DNA of 64,000 bases from Paraburkholderia sp. Tr-20389 (GTDB taxonomy: Bacteria > Pseudomonadota > Gammaproteobacteria > Burkholderiales > Burkholderiaceae). Shown here piece after piece: positions 42,528-51,727 of this stretch. Where the stretch lies: assembly GCF_017104565.1 (NCBI RefSeq), contig NZ_JAAGPD010000030.1:1-64000 (forward strand), written 5' to 3'. Every line of letters begins with the position of its first letter. Within the stretch, counting starts at the first letter, position 1. Below the pieces are notes generated by a model that was not told the DNA's origin, ran no database searches, and was given only the letters and a program-made list of their open reading frames with translations. Both the position numbers and the translations under genes were made by a program.

Positions 42528-43478
42528 TCAGGCTGCGTTGCGGGCGTGTTCCTCGACGACCGCGAGAACATTGGCGGCAGCGCCCTTGCCCATGTTCACG
42601 TAGGCGGCATCGCTCACGCCGCCGATATGCGGCGACAGGATCGCGTTCGGAATCTGCTGGAACGGATGCGGCGTCGGCATCGGCTCGACATCGAAGCTGT
42701 CGAGACCGGCCGCGCGCAACTGGCCGCTTGCAAGCGCCTCGGCGAGCGCGGCTTCGTCGATCAAGCCGCCACGCGCCGTGTTGACGAGAATCGCGCCGCG
42801 CCTGAAACGCGCGAGCGTGTCGCGGTTCAGCATCTGGCGGTTCTCGGCCGTCAACGGGCAATGCAGCGACACGATGTCGGAGGCGGCATACAGTTCGTCG
42901 AGCGTCACCAGCTTCACGCCCGCAGGCGCTTCTTTCGCATACGGATCGAACGCGACCACGTGCATGCCGAAGGCGGCACCGATTGCAGCGACGCGGCGGC
43001 CGATCGCGCCCAGTCCGACCAGGCCAAGCGTGCGCCCGTCCAGCTCGACGGACTTGTGCGTGGATTTGTCCCAGTGACTGGCGCGCATGCGCACGTCGAG
43101 TTGCGGAACGGATTTGGCGCACGCGAGGATCAGCGCCCATGCGTGCTCCGCCACCGCGGCGGCGTTGGCGCCGACGGCGGCGCGAACGGCTACACCGCGC
43201 GCAGCCGCGGCCGCCTGATCGATGACGTCGATCCCGCTGCCGTGCTTCGAAATCACCTGCAGGTTTCCGGCGGCATCCATGATGCGGGCGTTGACCTTGC
43301 CGTATCGAACGATGATGGCAACAGGGTTGTGCCGTGCGCACAACGCGACGATGTCGTCTTCCGTAGGCTGCTTGCCCGCGAACACGACGTCGAACTGCGC
43401 GAGCATGTCGAGCGCTTGCGGCGCGAGATCGGCGGCCGTCACGAGGACGACGGGTTTATGCGAAGCGTCCTGCATCAC
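42528..43478 (-). CDS. D-isomer-specific 2-hydroxyacid dehydrogenase
   Basis: This 316-residue NAD-dependent enzyme of the phosphoglycerate dehydrogenase family has the nucleotide motif LGLVGLGAIGRRV (GxGxxG at 155-160). The catalytic residues are R236 (NTARGG), E265 and H284 (LSPHIGG). It interconverts a 2-hydroxy acid and its 2-keto acid. Its start overlaps the stop of the RraA-type aldolase gene by 4 bases, implying a coupled pair acting on successive keto-acid intermediates. Confidence 0.9.
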   Translation of the reverse strand: MMQDASHKPVVLVTAADLAPQALDMLAQFDVVFAGKQPTEDDIVALCARHNPVAIIVRYGKVNARIMDAAGNLQVISKHGSGIDVIDQAAAAARGVAVRAAVGANAAAVAEHAWALILACAKSVPQLDVRMRASHWDKSTHKSVELDGRTLGLVGLGAIGRRVAAIGAAFGMHVVAFDPYAKEAPAGVKLVTLDELYAASDIVSLHCPLTAENRQMLNRDTLARFRRGAILVNTARGGLIDEAALAEALASGQLRAAGLDSFDVEPMPTPHPFQQIPNAILSPHIGGVSDAAYVNMGKGAAANVLAVVEEHARNAA

Positions 43479-44173
43479 AGCGCCTCGCCTTCGGCCAGCA
43501 TGCCTGCCGCGCGCAGCTCCTTCTCGACCCAGCCAGGACGCACATCGCCTTTGTGAATCGCGGCGATACGCGCGGTTTCCATGTCGAGCTTTTTCTGTGC
43601 GAGATCGATGATGCGTGCGACGTCCTTACGCGGAATCACGACGACGCCATCCGCATCGCCGACCACGAGATCGCCGGGATTGACGGCCGTGCCGCCGATC
43701 GAGATCGGCGCATTCACGAGTCCCGCGACGCTCTTGGTCGGACCGCAAGGATTAAGACCCGCCGAGAAGATCGGGTAGTCGCCGTTGGCGAGTTCGTGTG
43801 CGTCGCGCACTGCCCCGTCGATGACGATGCCGGCAATGCCGCTCGCTTTCGCCTGCGTCGCCATGATCTCGCCGAGCAATGCGCACGAGATGTCGCCCTT
43901 GCCGTCGACGACGATCACGTCACCCGGCTTCGCGATCGCGAGCGCCGCGTGGATGGCCAGGTTGTCGCCCGGGCGCACTTCGACCGTGACGGCGGGACCC
44001 GCGACTTTCATCGTCGGCGACAGCGGCTGGACGCGGCCATGTACCGTACCGCGCCGGCCCGCGACGTCGGCGAGGATCGCCGCCTGGTAACGGGCGGCCG
44101 CCTCGACCAGTTCCGGCGACACGCGTTCGATGTCGCGATTGATGGGGGAAGTACCTGCGGATGTCGTGCTCAT
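43475..44173 (-). CDS. RraA-like/HMG aldolase family protein
   Basis: This 232-residue protein belongs to the RraA-like family, which includes 4-hydroxy-4-methyl-2-oxoglutarate aldolase. The key site G-x-x-R-D is seen as DGAVRDAHEL (R123, D124), with GDNLAIHAAL and DADGVVVIP. An aldolase or decarboxylase role on a branched keto acid fits the neighbouring 2-hydroxyacid dehydrogenase. The ATG at 44173 is chosen over the longer frame. It is the first gene of the leftward operon, directly downstream of the IclR operator region. Confidence 0.85.
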   Translation of the reverse strand: MSTTSAGTSPINRDIERVSPELVEAAARYQAAILADVAGRRGTVHGRVQPLSPTMKVAGPAVTVEVRPGDNLAIHAALAIAKPGDVIVVDGKGDISCALLGEIMATQAKASGIAGIVIDGAVRDAHELANGDYPIFSAGLNPCGPTKSVAGLVNAPISIGGTAVNPGDLVVGDADGVVVIPRKDVARIIDLAQKKLDMETARIAAIHKGDVRPGWVEKELRAAGMLAEGEAL

Positions 44174-44197
44174 GAATTTCACCTCAAGTTTCGATCG

Positions 44198-44314
44198 TTT
44201 TACTCTGTACAACCATGGTGTACTCTGTGAAATCACTATAGCCAGGCACGAGATGCGATGGCACTAGCGTTTACCCTTTTACGGTGTAAACCATCGTTTT
44301 ACTGTGTACAATCC
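44198..44314. promoter_or_regulatory. Repeated TTTTAC-N3-TGTA elements, probable IclR operators
   Basis: Three direct copies share TTTTAC followed by TGTA: 44198-44218 (TTTTACTCTGTACAACC), 44277-44296 (TTTTACGGTGTAAACC) and 44297-44314 (TTTTACTGTGTACAATCC). The last two are exactly 20 bp apart. A partial TACTCTGTGAAATC lies at 44221-44234. The cluster fills the divergent region between the RraA-type gene and the IclR regulator, so it probably binds that regulator. Confidence 0.6.
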
Positions 44315-44339
44315 TGAACACTGAAGATGGGAGGCAAAG

Positions 44340-45050
44340 ATGGGAAACGACGGGGTGGTGGCGGTCGAGAAAGCGTTGTCGCTGTTGGACTGCTTCAAGC
44401 CGGGCGCTGAATCGCAGTCGCTCGCGATGCTCGCGCAAGCGTCCGGCATGCACAAGACGACGGTCTATCGCCTCATGAACTCATTGGAGCGGATGGGCTA
44501 TGTCGTGCGCTCGCAAGGCGGTGCGTATTCGCTCGGACATCGCGTGCTGTATCTGGGCAAGCTGTATGAGCAGTCATTCCATCTGTCGTCGGTGGTCGAA
44601 CCTGCGCTGCATGCACTGGCCGCGCTGACGAAGGAAAGCGCATCGTACTACGTTCACGACAACGGTCAGCGGCTTTGCCTTTTCCGTGCCGAGCCGTCGG
44701 AAGGCCTACGGGAGACGCGGCTTGCCGGAACGACCTTCCCGCTCGACGACACCGCTATCGGCCAGGTGATCCGTTTCTGGGGACTCGGTGAACCGATCTA
44801 CGACGAACCGCCCGCGCTGCCGCTCTTCACCGCAGGTGCGCGCGATGTTCATACTGCGGCGTTCGCGATACCGATTTTCGGCGCCGGCGAAAAATTCATG
44901 GCGGCCCTCACGCTTTCGGGCCCTGCGTCGCGCCTCTGTCCGGCCCACGCAACGGGTGAACTCGATCGTGTGCAACTGGATGCGGCTGCCGATCTCTCCC
45001 GAAGGCTCGGTGCGAGTGCGGCGTTCTGTGAGAAGTTTTACGGGGCGTAA
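44340..45050 (+). CDS. IclR-family transcriptional regulator
   Basis: This 236-residue regulator has an N-terminal winged helix (AVEKALSLLDCF, SLAMLAQASGMHKTTVYRLMNSLERMGYV) and a C-terminal GAF-like effector domain (RLAGTTFPLDDTAIGQV, AAFAIPIFG). GATGGGAGGCAAAG precedes the ATG. It is divergent from the RraA/dehydrogenase/lactonase/transport operon, and the repeated TTTTAC elements lie between them. The effector is probably an acid formed or imported by that operon. Confidence 0.9.
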   Translation: MGNDGVVAVEKALSLLDCFKPGAESQSLAMLAQASGMHKTTVYRLMNSLERMGYVVRSQGGAYSLGHRVLYLGKLYEQSFHLSSVVEPALHALAALTKESASYYVHDNGQRLCLFRAEPSEGLRETRLAGTTFPLDDTAIGQVIRFWGLGEPIYDEPPALPLFTAGARDVHTAAFAIPIFGAGEKFMAALTLSGPASRLCPAHATGELDRVQLDAAADLSRRLGASAAFCEKFYGA

Positions 45051-45550
45051 GCGCGGTTTCTGCAGAGCCGCGTATTGTCCGGCCACGCACAGTACGAACA
45101 ACGCCCCGAATCCGTTACTGCGGTGCAAGCGATCCGAACCAGCAGGATGCTTTCACGCCTCCGTCGTTTTCCGGGTTTCATCTCTACCATCCCAGCCGCT
45201 GCCAGCCGACTCCAACCGTTCGTTGTCGCCGCCAATGCATCGCGTCGAGCGCTGCAGGTTTTCCGCCTGATTCAGTTTGCCCTCGCGACTGCTGACCGCG
45301 CCATCAGCGCGCGGCCGAGCACGACGATCTGTGCGCTGATCACCAGACCGACGTCCGGCCAGCACCTGATGCCTCTCCCTCATCGGCGCCGCGCAACATG
45401 CTCCGTCGATATGTTTATCTGAATTTACTATTTAGTCTTTGCATAACGCGGTGTTAGCCTCGATTGCATCATCGACGGATGCTTCGTACCTCGTAGCGTC
45501 TGTTTCGACATGCATTCCTCCATCTAAACGGATTTCCGCAAGGAGCTAAC
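45051..45550. other. Intergenic region upstream of the organosulfur operon
   Basis: No gene is seen. The last 150 bases are AT-rich (45405-45465) and contain CGATATGTTTAT at 45407-45418, the 12-mer repeated at 63438-63449. This is the expected place for the promoter and activator site of the operon starting at 45551. Confidence 0.5.
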
Positions 45551-46627
45551 ATGGGCGTCGAATTCATCGGCATGATCCAGCAGCGCAAGGTATCGGAAAC
45601 GCACCTTCCACAAGGGCCCGCTGTCGATACCGAGTACGTGCGCGCGTTCGCGCAGGCGCATGAGAATGCCGGCTTCGATCGCATTCTCGTTCCGCACAGT
45701 TCGACGAGCCCCGACGCGACGATCACGATTGCCTATGCGGCGAGCGTGACATCGAAGGTTCATTTCATGCTCGCGCATCGGCCGGGCTTCGTCGCACCCA
45801 CGCTCGCTGCACGGCAGATCGCCACGCTCGATCACTTCTCGGGCGGACGGCTCGCCGTGCACTTCATCTCGGGTGGCAGCGATGAAGACCAACGGCGCGA
45901 CGGCGACTTTCTAAGTCACGACGAGCGTTACGCTCGCACCGACGAATACTTGCAGATTCTGCGTCGCGTATGGACGGAAGATCAGCCGTTCGATCACGAA
46001 GGCCGCTTCTATCGCTTTGAAAAGGCTTTCTCCGAAGTCAAACCGAAGCAGTCGCCGCACGTGCCGATCTATTTCGGCGGCGCATCGGAGCCGGCACTCG
46101 CCGTGGCCGGCAAGCACGCCGATGTCTATGCACTATGGGGCGAATCGAAACAGCAGGTGCATGAGCAGGTGACGCGCGTTCGCGCCGAAGCCGCAAAGCA
46201 TGGCCGCAACGTGCGGTTCTCCGTGTCGTTCCGTCCGATCCTCGCCGCAACGGAAAAAGCCGCATGGGAGCGTGCGGAACACATCCTCGATGAGACGCGC
46301 CGCTTGCGCGTCGAACAGGGCTTCTCTCGCGGCGGTCCGCAACAGAGCGAAGGCGCACGCCGCCTGCTCGCGGCGTCCGGCGACGGCGTCCGCGCGGACG
46401 AGCGTCTCTGGACAGCCGTCGCAAAGGAAATCGGCGGACGCTCGAATTCGACGGCACTTGTCGGCACCCCCGCACAGGTTGCACAGACGCTCGCCGAATA
46501 TCATGAACTCGGCGTTACGACCTTCCTGATTCGCGGCTTCGATCCGCTCGAAGATGCGATCGATTACGGCCGCGAACTGATCCCCGCGACACGCGAACTC
46601 ACGTCCCGCGCGCGCCGCGCGGCCTGA
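45551..46627 (+). CDS. SsuD-like FMN-dependent monooxygenase (first copy)
   Basis: This 358-residue luciferase-like (LLM) monooxygenase of the alkanesulfonate monooxygenase family uses FMNH2 and O2 to cleave a C-S bond and release sulfite. Conserved blocks include LAHRPGFVAPTLAARQIATLDHFSGGR, GDFLSHDERYARTDEYL, YFGGASEPA and RSNSTALVGTPAQVAQ. CGCAAGGAGCTAAC precedes the ATG. It heads a cluster with an aldolase, a cupin dioxygenase and a rhodanese. A paralogue lies at 52951. No flavin reductase gene is nearby. Confidence 0.88.
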   Translation: MGVEFIGMIQQRKVSETHLPQGPAVDTEYVRAFAQAHENAGFDRILVPHSSTSPDATITIAYAASVTSKVHFMLAHRPGFVAPTLAARQIATLDHFSGGRLAVHFISGGSDEDQRRDGDFLSHDERYARTDEYLQILRRVWTEDQPFDHEGRFYRFEKAFSEVKPKQSPHVPIYFGGASEPALAVAGKHADVYALWGESKQQVHEQVTRVRAEAAKHGRNVRFSVSFRPILAATEKAAWERAEHILDETRRLRVEQGFSRGGPQQSEGARRLLAASGDGVRADERLWTAVAKEIGGRSNSTALVGTPAQVAQTLAEYHELGVTTFLIRGFDPLEDAIDYGRELIPATRELTSRARRAA

Positions 46628-46638
46628 CCGGAGCGATC

Positions 46639-47454
46639 ATGGCCACCCTGCTCGAAGATCAACCGCCGCTCGTGCTGCGCGACACACCCGTGCGCAAGTT
46701 CTGGTTCGACGATGAACTGGAACCGCAGCGCTCGTTTGCCGAAGAACGTCTGCATCGTCAGCAGCGCCTCGCGGGCGCATTTCGTCTGTTTGCGCACTAC
46801 GGTTTTGCGCAAGGGCTCGCGGGCCACATCACCGCACGCGATCCCGAATGGACCGATCACTTCTGGGTCAATCCGCTGGGCCGGCATTTCGGCCGCATGC
46901 GTGTGTCGGACCTGCTGCTGGTCAATCGCGACGGCGAGATCGTCGTCGGCGAGGGTCCCGTGAATCAGGCTGCGTTTGCGATTCATGCGGCGATTCACGA
47001 AGCGCGGCCCGATGTCGTCGCCGCTGCGCATACGCATTCGCTGTACGGCAAGGCATGGTCGACGCTCGGCCGCAAGCTCGATCCGTTGACACAGGACTCG
47101 TGCGCGTTCTACGAAGACCACGCGCTGTTCGATGACTTTCGCGGCGTCGTGCTCGACACCACGGAGGGCGCGCGTATCGCCGAAGCGCTAGGTCCGCGCA
47201 AGGCCGTGATACTGAAGAATCACGGCATTCTGACGGCAGGCCCGACGGTCGAGGCGGCAGCATGGTGGTACATCGCGCTCGACAACGCATGCCACGCGCA
47301 ACTGCTCGCGGAAGCGGCGGGCACACCGCAGCCGATTCCCCATGAGATGGCGGACCTCACGCATCAGCAGGTCGGTCGTGCAAACGGTGCGCGTCATGCA
47401 TTCAACAGCCTGTATGAAGGGCTGATCGAAACCGAACGGGAGTTGCTCGACTGA
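46639..47454 (+). CDS. Class II aldolase/adducin-family protein
   Basis: This 271-residue zinc-dependent aldolase-type protein has metal ligands H131 and H133 (AAHTHSLYG) and H195 (KNHGILTAGP), with GLAGHITARDP and FWVNPLGRHFGRM near the N-terminus. Members cleave or rearrange phosphorylated sugars or act as dehydratases; the substrate here is unknown. It starts 11 bases after the monooxygenase and its stop overlaps the next ATG, so it belongs to the sulfur operon. Confidence 0.85.
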   Translation: MATLLEDQPPLVLRDTPVRKFWFDDELEPQRSFAEERLHRQQRLAGAFRLFAHYGFAQGLAGHITARDPEWTDHFWVNPLGRHFGRMRVSDLLLVNRDGEIVVGEGPVNQAAFAIHAAIHEARPDVVAAAHTHSLYGKAWSTLGRKLDPLTQDSCAFYEDHALFDDFRGVVLDTTEGARIAEALGPRKAVILKNHGILTAGPTVEAAAWWYIALDNACHAQLLAEAAGTPQPIPHEMADLTHQQVGRANGARHAFNSLYEGLIETERELLD

Positions 47455-48050
47455 TGGCGATCCATAAACTACGGAGCTTTGTCGGCGAGATTGCAGAACT
47501 CGTCGATTCCGGCGTCGATGAAGCCACGCTGCTCGATCAGGGCGCACGAGCGCTGCGCGAACTGATCCGCGTCGACGACTGGCTGCCCGATGCTTACGCC
47601 CGACCGTCCACCGAGCGCTATCAGCAGTTTCTGCTTTACGCCGACGCGCGCCAACGCTTCAGCGTCGTCAGCTTCGTGTGGGGCCCCGGCCAGCAGACGC
47701 CGATTCACGATCACACCGTGTGGGGACTCATCGGCGTGCTGCGCGGCGCGGAACTTGCTGCGCCCTATGCCCGCAACGACGACGGCACGCTGCATGCGGC
47801 GAGCGCCGAAGTGCGACTCGAAGCGGGCGACGTCGAAGCGGTCTCGCCTGCCATCGGCGATATTCATCGCGTGCGCAATGCGCATGACGACCGTACGTCG
47901 GTCAGCATCCACGTGTATGGGGCGAACATCGGCGCGGTGCGCCGCTTCACTTATCCGCCAGGCGAACGGGCCAAACCGTTTATCTCGGGCTACTCGAACG
48001 ACACGCTCCCCAACCTGTGGGATCTCAGCAAGGAACCGCATCTTCCATGA
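47454..48050 (+). CDS. Cysteine dioxygenase/3-mercaptopropionate dioxygenase-type cupin
   Basis: This 198-residue cupin thiol dioxygenase has iron ligands H85 and H87 (TPIHDHTVWG) and H138 (GDIHRV), the three-histidine site of the CDO family. It oxidises a thiol such as cysteine or 3-mercaptopropionate to a sulfinate. The ATG overlaps the aldolase stop, and its own stop overlaps the rhodanese ATG. This coupling suggests that the aldolase, the dioxygenase and the rhodanese work on consecutive sulfur intermediates. Confidence 0.87.
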   Translation: MAIHKLRSFVGEIAELVDSGVDEATLLDQGARALRELIRVDDWLPDAYARPSTERYQQFLLYADARQRFSVVSFVWGPGQQTPIHDHTVWGLIGVLRGAELAAPYARNDDGTLHAASAEVRLEAGDVEAVSPAIGDIHRVRNAHDDRTSVSIHVYGANIGAVRRFTYPPGERAKPFISGYSNDTLPNLWDLSKEPHLP

Positions 48051-49654
48051 AGCCTTATCCCGTTCGCACGTATGAAGACGTACGCGAAGCGCTGCTCGCG
48101 CGCCGCGAAATCGCGTTGCTCGACGTACGCGAAGAAGACCCGCATGCGCAGGCGCACCCGCTCTTCGCCGCGAATTTCCCGCTATCGAAGATCGAACTCG
48201 ATGCCTACACCCGTTTGCCGCGGCGCGACGTGCCCATCGTGCTGTTCGACGCAGGGGAAGGACTCGCAACCCGCGCCGCCGACAAGCTCGCGTCGCTCGG
48301 CTATACGCGGATCGCATTGCTGGCGGGTGGGCTCGATGGATGGATTCGCGCAGGCGGCGAAGTGTTCCGCGACGTCAACGTGCCGAGCAAGGCATTCGGC
48401 GAATTCGTCGAAGCGCAAAGGCATACGCCTTCGCTTTCCGCCGAAGCCGTCCAAACACTGCTCCAGAACGGTGACGACGTCGTCGTGCTCGACGCGCGCC
48501 GCCTGGACGAATACCGCACGATGAACATACCGGGCAGCATCAGCGTCCCCGGCGCGGAACTCGTGCTGCGCGCGCGTGCGCTCGCGCCGGACCCGAAAAC
48601 GCGCGTGATCGTCAATTGCGCAGGCCGCACGCGCAGCATCATCGGCACACAATCGCTCGTCAACGCAGGGTTGCCGAACCCCGTCGCGGCTCTGCGCAAC
48701 GGCACCATCGGCTGGACGCTCGCGGGGCAGACGCTCGAACACGGCAGCGACCGCCAATTCGATGCGCAGGCCGGTCTCGATCAGGCGAGTCTCGATGCGT
48801 CACGCAGCGCATCGCGTGCACTGGCGGACCGCGCAGGCGTGAGACGCACCACACTCGATGAAGCCGCACGCTGGTCAGCCGAATCCTCCCGCACGACGTA
48901 TCGTTTCGACGTGCGCACGCCAACCGAATACGAGCGTGCCCATGCGCCCGGATTTCAGGGCGCGCCGGGCGGCCAGCTCGTGCAGGAGACGGAAATGTTC
49001 GCGCCCGTGCGCGGCGCGCGCGTGGTGCTGTTCGACGACGACGGCGTGCGCGCCAATATGACGGCCTCGTGGCTCGCGCAGATGAATATCGACGTCTATG
49101 TGGTCGATGACGCTACCGGACAGGAACTGACGGCCAGTGGAAGCTGGCGCGGTGCGAGACCTGAGCCGGCTCACACGCCCGCCCTTACCGCCGACGAACT
49201 CGCTGCGCTGCTCGCCAATCCGTCGAGCGGCACCGTCGTGATCGACGTGACGTCGAGCGCGAATCACGTGAAGGCGCACATTCCGGGGGCGCACTGGATC
49301 CTGCGGTCGCATCTGTCCAACGATGTCGACGATCTGCGCACGCTGCCCGATGCCAGACGCTACGTCGTCACCTGCGCGACCAACGCGCTCGCGCCCTTCG
49401 CCGCGCCCGAAATCGCCGCGCTGACGGGCAAGCTCGTCCATGTGCTGGAGGGCGGCACGTCGGCATGGATACGCGCGGGCTTCCTGACCGAATCGGGAGA
49501 TGCCCGGCTCGCTTCGCCGCGTATCGATCGTTATCGACGTCCCTATGAAGGCAACGACAATGCGCGTGAAGCGATGAACGCGTATCTGGAATGGGAATAC
49601 GGTCTCGTCGCACAACTCGATCGCGACGGCACGCATGGATTCTTCGTGATCTGA
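48047..49654 (+). CDS. Four-domain rhodanese-like sulfurtransferase
   Basis: This 535-residue protein has four rhodanese folds in a row, roughly residues 5-110, 125-230, 270-365 and 380-490. Repeated DVRE/DARR/DVRT/DVTS motifs mark the domains. Only domain 2 has a classic active loop (C191 in NCAGRTRS). Domain 4 has a cysteine (C443) in an atypical loop, and domains 1 and 3 have Asp in place of Cys and are presumably structural. It may move sulfane sulfur or handle sulfite/thiosulfate released by the operon. The ATG at 48047 overlaps the upstream stop as ATGA. Confidence 0.87.
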   Translation: MKPYPVRTYEDVREALLARREIALLDVREEDPHAQAHPLFAANFPLSKIELDAYTRLPRRDVPIVLFDAGEGLATRAADKLASLGYTRIALLAGGLDGWIRAGGEVFRDVNVPSKAFGEFVEAQRHTPSLSAEAVQTLLQNGDDVVVLDARRLDEYRTMNIPGSISVPGAELVLRARALAPDPKTRVIVNCAGRTRSIIGTQSLVNAGLPNPVAALRNGTIGWTLAGQTLEHGSDRQFDAQAGLDQASLDASRSASRALADRAGVRRTTLDEAARWSAESSRTTYRFDVRTPTEYERAHAPGFQGAPGGQLVQETEMFAPVRGARVVLFDDDGVRANMTASWLAQMNIDVYVVDDATGQELTASGSWRGARPEPAHTPALTADELAALLANPSSGTVVIDVTSSANHVKAHIPGAHWILRSHLSNDVDDLRTLPDARRYVVTCATNALAPFAAPEIAALTGKLVHVLEGGTSAWIRAGFLTESGDARLASPRIDRYRRPYEGNDNAREAMNAYLEWEYGLVAQLDRDGTHGFFVI

Positions 49655-49662
49655 GTGCGCCA

Positions 49663-50574
49663 TCAGGCGGCGCGTGACAGACGTGCCGCCTTGAAGCTCT
49701 GCTCGACGCTTTCCGCCAGCACGGAGAGGGCCGATTGCATCTTGCCCAGCGCGCGCGAACGCACGATCCATACGGCGATTTCGGGTTTGAAGTCGCTGAT
49801 CTGAACCACGTCGAGATGCGCGGCGTGCGCGCTATTGCGAAGCAAGGGCAGCGGAACCAGCCCCAGACCGACACCATCGGCGACGAGCCCGAGTTGCAGT
49901 TCGGTGCCGAGCGTTTCGAGGTTGAGCTTCAGCGTATAGCCTTGCGCCGCGAGCGCCTGCTGCAAGCCCGCACGAAAACCGCAGCCATCGGGATTCAACA
50001 CCCAGCCATACGGCTGACATTCGGCGAGCGTATAAGGGCGTTTCTTCACACTGCCCTTTTGCGCGACGACGGCCAGCTTCAGTTCGCCCAACGCTTCACC
50101 CGCCAGGGTGTCGGACAAGGTGCGGTTCGCAGGCAACAGCACGATCGCGGCATCCAGTTCTCCCTCATCGACTTTCTGCAGCAGCGGATTGCCCCATCCC
50201 GTCGACACGCGCGCCTGCAACTCGGGATGCGCGCCGCGCAGCGCATGCAGCGCCGCGAGCATGGCCACGTCGGCGACCGTCTGCGCGACGCCGAGTCTCA
50301 ACACGCCGGCCAGTGGCGCGTCGTCCGCGACGAGATGCCTGAGCGCATCCACCTCGCGCACGATCGCGCGGCATTGTTCGTAGACGGCGCGCCCCATCGG
50401 CGTCGCCTTCAAAGGCTTCGTATTGCGGTCGAGCAGCTCGACGCCGAGCGCTTCTTCGAAGTTCTGGATGCGGCGCGTAACGGCCGGTTGCGTCAGCGCG
50501 AGAGAGTCGGCCGCCTGACTCAGCGACTGGCTGCGCACGACGGCAACGAAGGCCTCGATTTCATCGAGTTTCAT
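49663..50574 (-). CDS. LysR-family transcriptional regulator
   Basis: This 303-residue LTTR has the N-terminal HTH MKLDEIEAFVAVVRSQSLSQAADSLALTQPAVTRRIQNFEEALG and a C-terminal periplasmic-binding-like effector domain. The start at 50574 fits the family; upstream frame is not coding. It converges on the rhodanese gene and is divergent from the sulfonate-type binding protein. Organosulfur operons are commonly controlled by CysB/Cbl-like LysR proteins, so it probably activates the flanking genes. Confidence 0.88.
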   Translation of the reverse strand: MKLDEIEAFVAVVRSQSLSQAADSLALTQPAVTRRIQNFEEALGVELLDRNTKPLKATPMGRAVYEQCRAIVREVDALRHLVADDAPLAGVLRLGVAQTVADVAMLAALHALRGAHPELQARVSTGWGNPLLQKVDEGELDAAIVLLPANRTLSDTLAGEALGELKLAVVAQKGSVKKRPYTLAECQPYGWVLNPDGCGFRAGLQQALAAQGYTLKLNLETLGTELQLGLVADGVGLGLVPLPLLRNSAHAAHLDVVQISDFKPEIAVWIVRSRALGKMQSALSVLAESVEQSFKAARLSRAA

Positions 50575-50694
50575 GGATGGTTCGGTCGTTTGACGAAGTG
50601 TCGATAGCGCGACCTTAGCGTGCAACCGCCCTCGCATTCAAGCGATACCTGTACTTTTCTGCTTTCCCCTCCCGCATATTAACTAAGAAGAACA

Positions 50695-51720
50695 ATGCGT
50701 TTGCCTTATAAAACTCGCAACCGTATCGTGTGTTTTCAGTCACCACTCTTCGCCGCGCATCTCATGCCCTTCCATCCCCATCGATTCCTGCAAAGATTCT
50801 CCCGTCTTCTACTCGGCGTGATCGTCACGAGCGCATCGCCTGTCGCGCTTGCCGACACCACGTTGAAAGTGGGCGACCAGCAATTGCAGACGCGTGGCAT
50901 TCTCGAAGCGTCGGGCCAGCTCAAAGACGTGCCGTACAAGATCGAATGGTTCAACTTCCCTGCTGCGCAGCCGCTGGGAGAAGCACTGAACGCCGGCGCA
51001 ATCGACGTAGGCGGCCTCGGCGATGCGCCGCTGATCTTCGCCTACGCTGCGGGCGCAAGAGTGCGCGCGGTAGCCGCCACGCGCTCGACGCCCACCGATC
51101 TCGCGATCATCGTGCCCGATGCATCGCCCATCAAGACGGCCGCCGATCTCAAGGGCAAGCGCATCGCGACCACGCGCGGCTCGATCGGCCATTACCTCGC
51201 GATCGCGACGCTCGAACGCGCGGGCATCAAGCTCTCCGATGTTTCGCTGCGCTTCATGCAGCCCGCCGACGCCAAGGCTGCGCTCGCATCGGGTAACGTC
51301 GACGCGTGGTCCACGTGGGATCCGTATGTCGCACTCGCCGAGCAGCGCGATCATGATCGCAGCATCGCCAACGGCGTCAATCTGTCTTCCGGCCTCAGTT
51401 TTCAGGCTGCGACGGAAACCTCGATCAACGACAAGCACGCCGAGATCGCCGACTTCCTCAAGCGCGTCGCGGCGGGTCAACGCTGGGCGCTATCGCACCC
51501 GGACGAAGTGGCCGCCATGCAATCGAAGGTCACGGGCTTGCCGCCTGACGTGCTGAAGACCGTCTATCAGCGCGCACAGCTGCATCCCGTTGTCATCGAC
51601 GATGGGCTGGTCGCCGAGCAGCAAAAGACGGCCGATCTCTATCACCGTGCCGATGTGATCAAGACGCGCCTCGATGTCACGAAGAGTTTCGACCGGCAAT
51701 TCCCGCTCACGGCACAGTGA
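50695..51720 (+). CDS. Sulfonate-type ABC transporter substrate-binding protein
   Basis: This 341-residue SsuA/TauA-like periplasmic binding protein has a signal peptide of about 53 residues ending near VALAD, followed by TLKVGDQQLQTRGILEASG and the family blocks GGLGDAPLIFAYAAG, KGKRIATTRGSIGHYL and AWSTWDPY. An internal ATG at 50764 would give a shorter leader. It is divergent from the LysR gene and heads a unit with the acyl-CoA-dehydrogenase-like protein and the second monooxygenase. No permease or ATPase is adjacent; the nearest is at 60.5-62.3 kb. Confidence 0.85.
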   Translation: MRLPYKTRNRIVCFQSPLFAAHLMPFHPHRFLQRFSRLLLGVIVTSASPVALADTTLKVGDQQLQTRGILEASGQLKDVPYKIEWFNFPAAQPLGEALNAGAIDVGGLGDAPLIFAYAAGARVRAVAATRSTPTDLAIIVPDASPIKTAADLKGKRIATTRGSIGHYLAIATLERAGIKLSDVSLRFMQPADAKAALASGNVDAWSTWDPYVALAEQRDHDRSIANGVNLSSGLSFQAATETSINDKHAEIADFLKRVAAGQRWALSHPDEVAAMQSKVTGLPPDVLKTVYQRAQLHPVVIDDGLVAEQQKTADLYHRADVIKTRLDVTKSFDRQFPLTAQ

Positions 51721-51727
51721 ATCGATC

